64,000 nucleotides of DNA from contig CAVTIV010000006.1 in NCBI GenBank assembly GCA_963734865.1, positions 310,001 through 374,000 of the forward strand, in the 5' to 3' direction. Shown one piece after another: positions 46,154-56,718 of the stretch. Source of the DNA: CBDCUW01 sp963734865 (GTDB lineage: Bacteria; Planctomycetota; Planctomycetia; Pirellulales; Pirellulaceae). The notes under the pieces were generated by a model. That model was not told where the DNA came from. It did not search any database and saw only the letters and a program-made list of their open reading frames with translations. The stretch's first letter is position 1; every line of letters begins with the position of its first letter. Position numbers and translations under genes: made by a program.

Positions 46154-46788
46154 TCAGTGTCCCGGGTCGAAGTGACGCCGGTATTCGTCCGCCAGGCTCC
46201 CGCCCAGCGAACCTCGGCCGCGCCCAGCAGCGACTTGACCGCCTTCCAACTCGTATGCATTTCACGGGCAGCTTTCGAATAGGTCATTCCGCGAAAATAC
46301 ACCAATTCGATCGCCGTTCGCTGACGCCGCGGCAGTTGTTCGACGGCCTCACTCACGGCGATCACGATTTGCTGTTGATCGAGTTGACCGATTGGGTCGA
46401 ATTCTACCAGCGGCACTGCCGAGCCACCGGATTGACCATCCGTTTGCGACCAATCCTCCGAGAAATCGACCGCAAATACTCGATTGCGGGACAAACTTCG
46501 TTTCGCGTTCAGCACCACATTGCGAATGATCGTTCCCAGCCAGGTGGAAAATTTTGCGGTAGGCAGGTAGCGTTCTCGGCTCCGAAAGATCCGCATGAAA
46601 ACCTCTTGTGCCAGGTCCTCGGCGTGAGAGCTTGATCCCATCATCGCCGAAATGATCCGCACCGTGGATTCAAAGTTTCCCAGCACCAGCTCATCAAATG
46701 CCGCCTCATCGCCGGCAGCGACACGGGTCATTCGTTCGGTGTCGGGATCCAGATCCGAGTCGTCGTAACTGGGGTCGAAAGCGATCAT
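46154..46788 (-). CDS. ECF-type RNA polymerase sigma factor (C-terminal frameshift)
   Basis: About 210 residues from ATG 46788 (MIAFDPSYDDSD). Region 2: EAAFDELVLGNFESTVRIIS, HAEDLAQEVFMRIFRSRERY, KFSTWLGTIIRNVVLNAKRS. Region 4: EAVEQLPRRQRTAIELVYF, GMTYSKAAREMHTSWKAVKS. Just after SLLGAA the frame slips near 46215; restoring one C gives RGSLGGSLADEYRRHFDPGH and a TGA at 46154-46156, whereas the uncorrected frame runs on through the MITE-like element. It directs core polymerase to a small regulon, unknown here. No anti-sigma gene is adjacent. It is divergent from a second sigma gene across 247 bases. Confidence 0.85.
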
Positions 46789-47035
46789 TCTTGGTAAGCT
46801 GTTTAGGTGGGCTGTTTGGGTGGGCGATGGCGCCCGGGGGGGCATGCACCGGGCGTCGTGGAGAGGTTTCCGCGTTCCGGGGGTCTCAAAATCAAAAACG
46901 CAAAAATCTGAGTTAGTAAACTGAGAATCACTCTCGATTTTTCGATAAATTTGGCGAATCCCGTTTTTCCGGTTGATGGTTGATTGTGGTGCCGTTTTAG
47001 TTCCGGGAGGGGTCCGCAAAACCCAGCCAATCGCA

Positions 47036-47695
47036 ATGCCAGAACCCCAGAATTCCGAACCGACGAACCTGGAAGCGGTGGAAAACATCGCGGCGGTGAC
47101 CGCCAGTGAAGGCGACTGCGCTTTTGCGCAACGATTTACCGAGCATCGTCCAAGGTTGAAACAGATGCTTTCGTTCCGAATCGATCCCCGTTTGAGGTCG
47201 AGGACCGATCTGTCGGACATCTTGCAGGAGTCCTACATCGACGCCCATCAGCGTCTGCATCATTACGCCAGCAAGCCGGAAATGTCTTTTTACGTTTGGC
47301 TGCGGCAAGTCACGATGCAGCGACTGATCGATCTCCATCGCCGACATCTGCTCGCGGACAAGCGTGACGTTCGCAACGAGGTTCGGCTGGGCGGCGGTGA
47401 TTACAACGCCGCCACATCCGCGGCAATCGCAAAGCAGTTTGTTGACCAGATGATTTCGCCTAGCCAGGTTGCCATCCGCCAGGAGATGGTGGAACAGATC
47501 GAATCGACACTGGCCAAGATGGACGCGGTTGATCGAGAGGTATTGGCGCTAAGACATTTTGAAGAATTGCGGAATAGCGAAGTGGCAGAGGTGTTGGGCC
47601 TTTCCGAGCCGGCAGCAAGCAATCGATACGTTCGCGCTCTGTCCAGGCTCCGAAAAGATCTTGAAAAGATACCGGACTTTTTCGATGACGAGTGA
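47036..47695 (+). CDS. ECF-type sigma factor (planctomycete kinase-associated type)
   Basis: About 219 residues from ATG 47036 (MPEPQNSEPTNLE); ATG 46976 would add 20 residues. Region 2: AQRFTEHRPRLKQMLSFRID, DLSDILQESYIDAHQRLHHY, MSFYVWLRQVTMQRLIDLHR. Region 4: AVDREVLALRHFEELRNSEV, EVLGLSEPAASNRYVRALSR. The FRIDPRLRSRTDLSDILQE pattern is common in planctomycete ECF factors encoded beside Hanks-type kinases. Here the kinase gene starts inside its last codons (11-base overlap), so the two are translationally coupled and probably act together, possibly through phosphorylation; that link is inference from context. Confidence 0.9.
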   Translation: MPEPQNSEPTNLEAVENIAAVTASEGDCAFAQRFTEHRPRLKQMLSFRIDPRLRSRTDLSDILQESYIDAHQRLHHYASKPEMSFYVWLRQVTMQRLIDLHRRHLLADKRDVRNEVRLGGGDYNAATSAAIAKQFVDQMISPSQVAIRQEMVEQIESTLAKMDAVDREVLALRHFEELRNSEVAEVLGLSEPAASNRYVRALSRLRKDLEKIPDFFDDE

Positions 47696-50509
47696 AGTGA
47701 AGCACCGCGATCCAGTGGAGATTCTCGGCGAAGAATTTCTTGCCCGACGACGCCGCGGCGAAAACCCCAAGATTCAACACTACATCGCTGCGAATCGCCA
47801 ACACGCCGACCAGATTAGTGCACTGTTCCCGGCGATGATCGCGATGGAAGAGTTGAAAGCCAGCAACAATCCGGCTTCGGACCGTCCAATTCGATTGCAC
47901 GTGGATCGTTTAGAACGACTGGGCGATTACCGAATCATTCGCGAGATCGGCCACGGTGGTATGGGCATCGTTTACGAGGCCGAGCAACAATCGCTGCACC
48001 GCCGCGTGGCAGTGAAAGTATTCCCCAAACAATCCATCGGCGATTCAAACCAGCTCAAACGATTTCAACGTGAAGCGGAAACCATCGGTGCACTCCATCA
48101 TACCAACATTGTGCCCGTATTCGGCGTGGGCGAGCAGGACGGGTTGCACTATTTCGTGATGCAATTTCTCGAGGGTGTTGCATTGGACGCGATGATCCAT
48201 GGGTTGGCGGGCTCGAGCAAGATTTTTGCGGTGATGACCACCTGGGCCACGTATTCGAGTCGCAGCAAGCATTGAAGGTGTCGGATCCCGATCGAATTCA
48301 CCTGCCGGACAACATCGTATCCAACCATTGCGATGATTCGGTCGTCGACTTGCGGCCCTGTGACATCGGCGGTGATCGAGACGGCATCCGACGTCCGGAG
48401 AATTTCGGTAGGGACCATTGGCGGCGAATTGCCGACATTGGCATTCAGGTTGCCGAAGCATTGCAGTACGCACATTCCAGGGGAGTGATGCACCGCGATA
48501 TCAAGCCGAGCAATCTGATCCTGGGGGCGGACTCTCGGGTCTGGGTTACCGACTTCGGGCTCGCCGTCTCGCCCGAGCAGGAGCGTCTGAGCCGTTCCGG
48601 TGATGTTGTGGGAACATTACGGTACATGTCTCCCGAACAGCTCAATGGTCATTGCGACGCGCGCAGTGACGTCTACGGGTTGGGTCTAACGCTTTACGAA
48701 TTGATGACCCTGCGCCCCGCTTTTGAGGGGCAGAACCGGGGCTCGTTGATCCGTACGGTTTCGACATCGACTCCCCCCGCGCCGAGATTGCTGTGCCGTG
48801 AGATCCCCAGGGACTTGGAAACGGTGATCCTGAAAGCGATCGCCCGGTCACCGGAAAGCCGTTACAAGTCCGCTCAAGATTTTGCCGAAGACTTGCGTCG
48901 GTTTCGGCGAGACCAGCCAATTGTCGCCAGACGGATTGGTCCGATCGAGCGTGTTTGTCGCTGGAGTCGTCGCAATCCGGCACTCGCGGGCATGAGCATG
49001 GCACTGATGCTCGGTGCGGTTGTTTCCCTCGCTGCGGTCAGCTGGAATTGGCGGCAGGCGATACAAGAGAAGCAAAAAGCGGAAAGCGAAGGGTCGCGAG
49101 CGGAGAACAATCTGACCTTGGCTTTGGGCTCGATGGAACGCTTGCTTGGTCGATTCGAATCGGATTGGATGTCCCACCCGGTCGTGCCCGAAGCAGGCGG
49201 CGGCGAGTCCGAGACACAAATTCGCTTCGTCGTATCAGATCACAGCGCCGCGATTCTGGAGGAAGCGTTGGTGTTTTATGACCAGTTTGCCCAGCAAAAT
49301 GCCAACAGTCCCAAATTGCAGCGTGAGACCGCCAAAGCCTATCGCCGCGCCGGAGATATCCTCGAGCGACTCGGCCGGCATGCCGATGCCGAGCAGGCGT
49401 ATCGTCGTTCCGCGGACACGCTGTTGAAGCAGTTCGACCGCGGTGATCGCGACACCGACCTCGTCGTCGAGACGGCCGCGGTCCTCAATCGCTTGGCACT
49501 CGTGTTGCACGGCGTGTTTCGCAGTGAGGAGGCGAAACAGGAACTCGATCATGCGAAAGCAATTCTCATGGACGAGTTGACACGAACTCAAGCGTCACAG
49601 CCATGCAACTACGAATTGGCGCTGACCAACAGCAACCTGGGACTCGTGCTGTGGCGGATGCAACAGGGCGAAGAAAGTACGAAGCGTCACCGTCAAGCGA
49701 TTCTGTTGTTGGAAGTTCTCGCCGAAGAAAACCCGTTTGAGGCCAAGTTTCGACTGGCGCTGGCGGGCGCGTACCGCCACTACTACCCCGTCGCCGCGTT
49801 TTGCAAAGAGCAGGTCTACTCGAACGAGATTCGCGCGTCCGCCGCAAACATTCTGGAACAGCTGGTTGCGGACTTTCCGACAGTACCCGACTATCAATGC
49901 GAATTGAGTGAAATGCTGACCATGACCTCCGAGATGGGACATGGAAGTACGACCGAGAACTTGTATCAAATCGATCGCGCAGTGCAATTGGCTGACTACT
50001 TGCATCGCCAATTTCGCTCGATTCCTCGTTACGAGACAGCATTGGCCAGGGCGCTGACGGCTCGCGGCTCCCTGCTCCGAGACTCCCTGCCGCAGCGCGC
50101 CGGTGATGATCACCAGCAGGGGGCGGATCTGCTGCGCCAGCTTTGTCGGCGATTCCCCGATGTGCTCGCGTATCGGGCGTTCCTCGCACATACATTACGA
50201 GAACTAGGGATCACGCTGCGAAAGCTACAACTCGACGACGAGTCGATCGGTGCGTTGGAGGAATCGGTCGCGGAGCAATCTGTTTATCTGCAGTCTCGCC
50301 CCCATTCGATTTACGGCCGCAAATCGATGTCCGGTCATCTGCGAGTTCTTGCCGAAACGCTCGATCAGTGCGGCTACACCGAACGGGCCGAGGAAGCGAG
50401 AGCAACCGCCAACTCATATTGGAAACGACGACCAACGATCGAAACACCCGATGCCCAAGTTGATCCGCCCAATCCGCTTCCAGCATCGAAACGGTCCCGG
50501 CAGCAATAG
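47685..50509 (+). CDS. Hanks-type Ser/Thr protein kinase with TPR-like sensor region (frameshifted)
   Basis: About 940 residues. ATG 47685 overlaps the sigma gene. Kinase motifs: GHGGMGIVYEAEQQ (Gly loop), RVAVKVFPK (catalytic Lys), VMHRDIKPSNLIL, TDFGLAVSPEQE and YMSPEQLNGHCDARSDVYGL. The frame slips near 48210 after MIHGLAG; frame 2 continues LEQDFCGDDHLGHVFESQQA and carries all later motifs. A single membrane helix (GMSMALMLGAVVSLAAVSW) follows the kinase domain. The C-terminal half, outside the cytoplasm, is Ala/Leu/Glu-rich with TPR-like helix pairs (KAYRRAGDILERLGRHADAE, and YELALTNSNLGLVLWRMQQG). Probably signals to the coupled sigma factor. Confidence 0.9.
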
Positions 50510-50587
50510 GCTTGTGAACATGACATCATCGCATTCCGATCCAAATCAGATCGTTCACGGACAGCGTCAGCGCCCTCAATCGCCTCA

Positions 50588-53097
50588 TTGGCGATCGTTG
50601 CAGCATCCGCGTTGCCGTTTTTTCTCGCTGGCGGCGCACCAGCGCAGGTGAACGACGACGACGCAGCAGGAAAGCGGTTTGAGCTGGTCGTTGTTGGCCC
50701 CGATCGAAATCCGATACCCGGTGCGAACGTCGAGATTCGCACGCGACCGAAAGCGAGCAAACAATGGGTGCAGCACGGGACGTTCGTGAAACCTGGATCG
50801 TATGGCGCCTCCATGCGTACCGGCGATGACGGTCGACTCGTACTGTTGATTCCACCGAATGCGTCACGGCGACTGGACGTGAACATCACAACCACTGGTT
50901 TCGGACCTTATTGGGCCGGGTGGTCCGATGCACCGAGTTCGGGGCGGATGCCTGCATCTTTCACGGCGACGCTTGACGCCGGTCGCTCGATTGGTGGGAT
51001 TGTCGTTGATGAACAGGGAAACCCGATTGCTGGGGCAAGGGTGCATCCCAACATTCGCTACAAGAAGCGGCCGGGGGACACCGCATCACTCGGTATCGGA
51101 AGTCGCTTGACCACGAACGAGTTTGGGGAGTGGACCTATCACTCCGTGCCGGACTCGATGTCGGACGTATTTGTTGAGATCACGCATCCGGAATTCATGC
51201 CGGCGCGGATGTCGCTTCCCTTGGACGGCTATGGTCTGATCGCAGCTGAAAGAGCAGCGAAACAAATTGTCATGCATCGAGGCCTGACGGTCACCGGGAT
51301 CGTCATCGATCCCGATGGAAATCCGGTTTCCGGGGCTGTCGTGCGGACAAAGTTTCTCAATGATATCCGCGAGACGCGGACCGACGATGACGGCGTCTAC
51401 CGGCTCACCGGCTGCGAACCGGTGAGCTCAAAAATCGTCGTTTCGGCCGATGGACTGGCGGTCGCGAAGCAGGAACTGCGAATCGCACCCGACATGCCAC
51501 CGGTCGATTTTGTCATGAAACCCGGTGGCCACGTGCGAATCCGCGTGATCGACGAACAGGGAAATCCGATCCCCAAGGCACGAGTCTTTTTTCAAGGTTG
51601 GGGCGACTCAAGGTACGAGTACTTCGAATTCGACCATGTCGATCAATACACCGACCAGAACGGCGTGTGGGAGTGGAATGAGGCTCCCGTTGACGAATTC
51701 CGGGCTGACATTTGCCGACCTGGGGGAATGCAACTCTCCGGTCAATCGCTGATTGCCCGCGAACAGGAATACGTTTTTGAACCGCCGCCGTTACTGGTCA
51801 TCACCGGCGCCGTCGTGGACGCCGAATCGGGCGATCCGATCGAGAAGTTTCGCGTCGTTCCAGGAATTCGCTCCAGCCCAAGCGAGATGAACTGGGTACG
51901 GGACGGACGGGAGGGTGCATTTGATGCGTCCAATGGCAAGTTTCGATTCAGTCGAAACTACGGATACTTCGCCCATCTGGTGCGAATCGAAGCCCCAGGC
52001 TACCTGCCCGCGATTTCACGCGATATCAAGAGCGATGAAGGGAGTATCGAGCTAAAGTTCGAGTTGAAGCGGGGGCACGACGTCGCCGCCCAGATCATCA
52101 CGCCCGATGGACATCCGGCGAGTGGCGCAGCGATCGCACTGGGAATTGCCGACAGCCAGATCAGTGTCAGCAATGGACGAATCGATGATGGATCAACCTA
52201 TGCGGCTCGCAGCGTCGCCGATGAACAAGGCAGGTTTTTGTTTCCGTCCCAAGATTCGGACTATCAACTCGTCATCACTCATCCCACCGGCTATGCGCAT
52301 ATCAAAGCCACTGCCGAACAACCGCTCAACGAAATCCGCCTAACGGCATGGGCGCGCGTCGAGGGGACCTTTCGCGTCGCTGGCCAACCCGCTTCCGGTG
52401 TGCCGCTCACCGTCGACTCCGATGCCATTGGTTCGTATGGACGAGATGTGGCGCATATTTTCACGAACCACGAGGTAACCACAGGTTCGGACGGACACTT
52501 TGTGCTTGAACGTGTGCTACCCGGCAAAGGTTGGATCAGCCGCCGCATCATGATGACTGTTTCCGACGGCGCGGGGGAGGTTACTTCCGCCCTGATCAAA
52601 TCGATCGATCTGCCGCAGGTCAGACGACCAAGATTGAATTCGGCCTCGGCGGACGGGCGGTCGTCGGCCAGTTGGTGCCGCCTGACGGCACGCCTGTGGC
52701 AGCCTCCTGGAGCTTCACACTGTTGACGGTGGAAGCCGAAGTACCGGAACCAGGCTCGCCTCCCTATCCGGGAAATATCAAAGCCGACCCGGTCGCATTC
52801 GACCTTTGGTTACAGCAGTGGTATCAAAGCGAAGCCGGCAAGTCGTATCTTCAACAGCGCAAGGACTACGCAGCCGCAAAACGGACAAGCCCTCGATTTC
52901 GGGCGAGCGTCGCCCGAGACGGGTCATTTCGCATCGACGACGTACCGCCCGGAGACTATCGCCTGTCCTATCTGTCACGAGGCGGGCGCAATCCAGAAGC
53001 GGTCAACGGTTCATTGACAACCGCATTTTCCGTCGATGATAAGATCGATCAAGGGGGCAAAGACGAAGTCAACCTGGGGTCATTGCAACTCGAGTGA
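50588..53097 (+). CDS. Secreted carboxypeptidase-regulatory-like/Ig-like repeat protein (frameshifted)
   Basis: About 835 residues. Signal segment SLAIVAASALPFFLAGGAPA. An in-frame TTG at 50588 opens it, but ATG 50520, ten bases after the kinase stop, is in another frame (MTSSHSDPNQIVHGQ) and may be the real start if one more indel lies near 50570. The body has several carboxypeptidase-regulatory-like repeats of the type GGIVVDEQGNPIAGARVH, TGIVIDPDGNPVSGAVVR, IRVIDEQGNPIPKARVFF and GQLVPPDGTPVAASWSF. The frame slips near 52620 and continues TTKIEFGLGGRAVVGQLVPP to the stop at 53097. No enzymatic motif. Such proteins are often extracellular or envelope scaffolds; being directly downstream of the sigma-kinase pair suggests it may be part of the same module. 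Confidence 0.78.
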
Positions 53098-53297
53098 GCG
53101 GCGCAAACTTAGGCCGGCGGAGGCGTCGCCACATTTGGCTGGCAACGCGGACGAGCTCCAGCACGTCTGACTGGTCGATGCAGTGGGGAGCGGCAGCCAA
53201 TCGACTGGGAAAACCACGGGCAGCGATGGACGACTTCCGCGGTCGTCAGTCTGCTTTCATTCTGCTAGAGGTTTGTCGCTGTGCGCAGTCGATCGCT

Positions 53298-54392
53298 CTA
53301 TTCCGATGTTTCGCGGATCATCTGCGGACCGATTGCTTGGAAGAGGTCTACCCAAGAAAGCCAGATTGCGTTTTGGATTGTGGCTGTACCGGCCTTTTTC
53401 AATTCGGCTAGTTTCGCAGGAGATTCATCCGGCCAGTGTCCGATCCAGCCGTGTGCGAACTCGCGGCTCTTGAGAAGGAAATCTCGCTCGTCGTCTGCGC
53501 CGCAGCTCAAGGGAAAGGTTTCGCCAATGACGATTGGCTTACCCCAGTCGAACTTTTGAAGGAGCTTGATCTCGTCATCAACCTTGCCCGACTTGGGATA
53601 CAGATGCGGCGAGACAAAATCGAGCTGTTCGGCAGCTGCCGTGTATGCGCCAGGAAACGGGAGCATTCCCATGGTGATCAAGTGCGTCTGGTCGTGCTTG
53701 CGGATCGAGGCGACCATCAGCTTCGTCCACGCGCGGAAGATCTCGTCACCGGTGCGATTGCCCGGATCTAGGCTAAGCCGCTGGCAGAATTCGACATCGC
53801 CCATCCTGCCCGTATACCACCCATCGACATGCTTGCCGACTGCAGCGGGTTCGTTGATCAGGTCATAGGCGAAAACGGCTGGGCTCTCGGCACAAGTTTG
53901 GGCGATGGTCTCCCAGAAAAAGGCCTGCGTCTTCCAGCGATCCTGCTCATCCATCGAATCATACCAAGCCAGACGATTCTCAATCTTGTAACTGGCGAGG
54001 CCTGTGATCTTGAGATGGATCCCCAAGTTCTCGGCGATCTTGAGGAGCTTTCTGAGTTGGTTGAGTGCCTGTGGATTGGCCTTGTCCGGAGCGGCCAGGA
54101 TCTGTGGCAACTCGGGGTGAATTCGAGCAACGGTAGTACCGGCGGCCTTCATTTCGGTGAAGTCCCGCGCGACACGGGCAGGGTCCTTGGCCAAACGTTC
54201 CAGGATGTCGACTGAGCCGTAGTTGTGGCCCCAGGGCACGTAGCGGTCACCAGACGGAACAAGGATGAATCCCTTCTTGTTGGGGGCGATTCTCACTGTC
54301 TCCATGTCTGCCGCCCACGCTTCGCCCGAGAGGACCAGTAGGACAAACAGAGGTGGCCAATCGATCAAAAGTTGGGTTGTTCGAAGAATCAC
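53298..54392 (-). CDS. Glycoside hydrolase family 5-like secreted protein
   Basis: A 364-residue protein from GTG 54392 with signal segment LLIDWPPLFVLLVLSGEAWA. A TIM-barrel glycosidase plan is visible: FILVPSGDRYVPWGHNYGSV, AAGTTVARIHPELPQI, then FAYDLINEPAAVGKHVDGWY with the NEP acid/base Glu, and KPIVIGETFPLSCGADDERD with a Glu at the nucleophile position. The pattern fits GH5-like cellulase/mannanase proteins, of which planctomycetes have many with unknown substrates. The 200-base gap on its 3' side (53098-53297) to the convergent gene holds nothing recognisable. Confidence 0.82.
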   Translation of the reverse strand: MILRTTQLLIDWPPLFVLLVLSGEAWAADMETVRIAPNKKGFILVPSGDRYVPWGHNYGSVDILERLAKDPARVARDFTEMKAAGTTVARIHPELPQILAAPDKANPQALNQLRKLLKIAENLGIHLKITGLASYKIENRLAWYDSMDEQDRWKTQAFFWETIAQTCAESPAVFAYDLINEPAAVGKHVDGWYTGRMGDVEFCQRLSLDPGNRTGDEIFRAWTKLMVASIRKHDQTHLITMGMLPFPGAYTAAAEQLDFVSPHLYPKSGKVDDEIKLLQKFDWGKPIVIGETFPLSCGADDERDFLLKSREFAHGWIGHWPDESPAKLAELKKAGTATIQNAIWLSWVDLFQAIGPQMIRETSE

Positions 54393-54479
54393 TGCCGAAC
54401 CCTTGCCGAGTTATTCACCGAATGTAGGTCGCGATTGTTATTCGTGAACGAAGTTGGACAACCTACCGTAGCGTAGCTG

Positions 54480-54874
54480 ATCTGCGCCTGAGCGTCGATG
54501 TCGACACCCCTTCAGATTCGGCAGCTTGCCGCACACCCGGCATTGTGCGTCTCCGCAGATTGGCGCGCCGATGCCGAATGATGGACGAAACGAAACAGCT
54601 CAGGCTCCCGTCAAGGTATGGGGTCCCCTTTGCTTCTCCCATCGAGACTACATCCAGGTTGGTCGCACTTGGGGCATCGGGTTGACCTGGATTTGCAATC
54701 AACGTTTCTCTCCAGGCTTTTCTGCGCGAGCAGCGTTGAGAAGTGATCACCGACGGCGTTGGCCTCCAATTCCATCTGATCGAACGTCTTTTAGGAGCCG
54801 TCGTCATTCTCGGCACTCGCAAGAAGATCGGCTAATTGTTCCATCAGCTGCGTCACTTGGGCCTGTTGATCAGG
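54480..54874 (-). pseudogene. Decayed fragment, possibly ISKra4-like transposase N-terminus
   Basis: On the minus strand, directly outside the left end of the IS1182-like element, the reading DQQAQVTQLMEQLADLLASA, then (after a stop at about 54791) FDQMELEANAVGDHFSTLL, AQKSLERNVDCKS and RCPKCDQPGC can be traced through frame changes and stops. This order, an acidic helical start followed by a zinc-finger-like CxxC, resembles the N-terminal part of ISKra4-type transposases. The match is from memory and weak. It appears to have been cut by the IS insertion. The remaining bases 54393-54479 hold nothing I can identify. Confidence 0.3.
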
Positions 54875-56508
54875 CGTCCGGCTTAGGGCACCGCTGTTGA
54901 TTGACGTTTTCTGAGATTGTAGAGCCGGAGTGAGTTTTGAGCGACTACAAGTAGCCCAACTTCCGCCTTGACGCGGATCAGACCCCGGCCATTTTGCTCG
55001 TTCTGATTGCGGTGAAGCTTGCCATCCCCAAAGGCTCGCTCCACCGTTTGGCCGCGAAGACCCGCGCTGTGTTTGCCGGTATCCGTTTCCATCTTCGTTT
55101 GCTGGGTGTCTAGCAAGTCCTGACCCTCCAGACGTGTGACGGTCCGGCGAGCGCTCCCTGGTTTGATGCAACGCGACGCAAGTGGGCAACCAACGCACCG
55201 CTCGACAGACTGTTCGTAACGCACCTCCACCACACTGCGATCATCGGCCCGCGTCTTGATTCCTCGAGCACGCTTTGGCATGGGGTGACCGGCCGGGCAA
55301 TGGCAACTTCCATCTTCCCGGGAGAATACAAAATCCTTCTGCGAAAACAGCGGCTGACCGTCCAGCGACGTGCTGCCGTTGCCGCGAGAATGGTCCTGGA
55401 CGGGAGAGTACAACTCGACACCAAGCTTCCGGCAGTCCTGCAGCTCCAAAAGCGAACAGTAGCCCTTGTCGGCATGGATGGTGCGAAGCCGACCGGAAAC
55501 GATTCGTTGAGTCAGTTCAATCATCGGAACCAACGTTCCGCTGTCATTGGTTTTTGCAAAGACGTCGTATCTCACGATCACCCCACTGCCGCAGGCAACC
55601 ATGTACTGCGTGTTATAGAGCGGGCAGAGAACCTTCTCTTTGTCTCTCCCGAAGACCGCATCGATATCCGTCGGACTGATCAGGATGTTGTCTTCATCGC
55701 GTCTGTATTTCTTTGGTTTTTCCCTGTTTTGAGCGATTTGATCGAGCAGCCTGCCTTTGGCGGCTCGATATCGATCCAGCTGCTCTTGTCTTCCCTGCCG
55801 CGTCGAGGCGACCCAGCCCGCAATCGCGTGATTGCGTTGATCTTGTTCGCGATGATCGAGCAGGCGAATGGCCTTTTTTAATTTGCGAATACGTCGACTG
55901 ATGCGTTTGAGATTAAATCGCTGGTGCCGCGAGGCGGCGGCGCGAGTGAACGTGCCGTCGAGGCAGCATTCACTGGGATCAACCACTTCCTGCTGGCAAG
56001 CCATTTGGATCATCTGCTGATGCACTTGATCAATGAATTTTGCGCACTGGTCTCGGAAGCTGTACCAAACCGAGCGAGCAGGTGTGATTCCTTGTCCGAG
56101 AAATTTACATTGGTCTCGCGTCTTGGCATCGCGGCACCACTTGGCCGGCGAGGAGACCCGATTGAGAATCTCGAACAGCGCGATGGCAAGCATCAATTCG
56201 GGGCGATAGGGCTTCGATCCGGTGCCTCGAAAAGTAGCGTAAAGGGGCTTCAAATCGATACTTTCGATCGTCTGCGAGACCGCCTGCACATGATTGAGGT
56301 GCCCGACCTGCTCGCGGAGTTTCTCAAGCTCGGGTGAGCCCGACGCGAGCGGGGGCTGGCGAAATGAGGTTTTTATGAACGCGGTTCATGGCTATCCTTG
56401 CCGTCGGCCTGCCGGGTTGGTGACACACAATTTCATGCTCGTAGCGTGAAACCGCGAACCTTGGCCAGGCCTTTTTTTTGCAATCATTTCCAACCCCTAA
56501 GCCGGACG
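54875..56508 (-). mobile_element. IS1182-like insertion sequence with 14-bp terminal inverted repeats
   Basis: Left end cgtccggcttaggg at 54875-54888 and right end ccctaagccggacg at 56495-56508 are perfect inverted copies; similarity continues weakly (gattg about 28 bases in on both sides). The 1,634-bp element encodes one transposase whose TAA stop (54883-54885) lies in the left repeat. No direct target duplication is visible: flanks are cagg on the left and gtct on the right. Confidence 0.85.
54883..56289 (-). CDS. IS1182-like DDE transposase
   Basis: A 468-residue transposase. N-terminal domain: YRPELMLAIALFEILNRVSS and SVWYSFRDQCAKFIDQ (DUF772-like). Candidate catalytic residues: Asp in ECCLDGTFTRAAASRHQR, Asp in LRTIHADKGYCSLLELQD, and Glu in LRGQTVERAFGDGKLHRNQ. 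A Cys-rich segment (CHCPAGHPMPKR, CVGCPLASRCIKPG) between the second and third matches the IS1182 pattern. GTG 56289 is the listed start. The frame stays open upstream (SPELEKLREQVGHLNHV) without a good start, while ATG about 56389 in another frame reads MNRVHKNLISPAPARVG, so the true N-terminus may be longer with one indel near 56330. The body looks intact. Confidence 0.88.
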   Translation of the reverse strand: MQAVSQTIESIDLKPLYATFRGTGSKPYRPELMLAIALFEILNRVSSPAKWCRDAKTRDQCKFLGQGITPARSVWYSFRDQCAKFIDQVHQQMIQMACQQEVVDPSECCLDGTFTRAAASRHQRFNLKRISRRIRKLKKAIRLLDHREQDQRNHAIAGWVASTRQGRQEQLDRYRAAKGRLLDQIAQNREKPKKYRRDEDNILISPTDIDAVFGRDKEKVLCPLYNTQYMVACGSGVIVRYDVFAKTNDSGTLVPMIELTQRIVSGRLRTIHADKGYCSLLELQDCRKLGVELYSPVQDHSRGNGSTSLDGQPLFSQKDFVFSREDGSCHCPAGHPMPKRARGIKTRADDRSVVEVRYEQSVERCVGCPLASRCIKPGSARRTVTRLEGQDLLDTQQTKMETDTGKHSAGLRGQTVERAFGDGKLHRNQNEQNGRGLIRVKAEVGLLVVAQNSLRLYNLRKRQSTAVP

Positions 56509-56718
56509 GTCTCTCCATGCTGCTACCCATCTATCCAGAACCTGTGCAAATCCAAACCCCAATCCTGGAATTGACCACCCAGATCATCTCAAATCACGTG
56601 CCAATCGCAAACCGCGACGTGCACCCTCGGCCACGCACCGTCTGACCCGATCTATCCTTGAGAATCGCTGATGACTATCATCTAGGTTGACCGTGAATCC
56701 CTTGCGACGATGGTGTAA

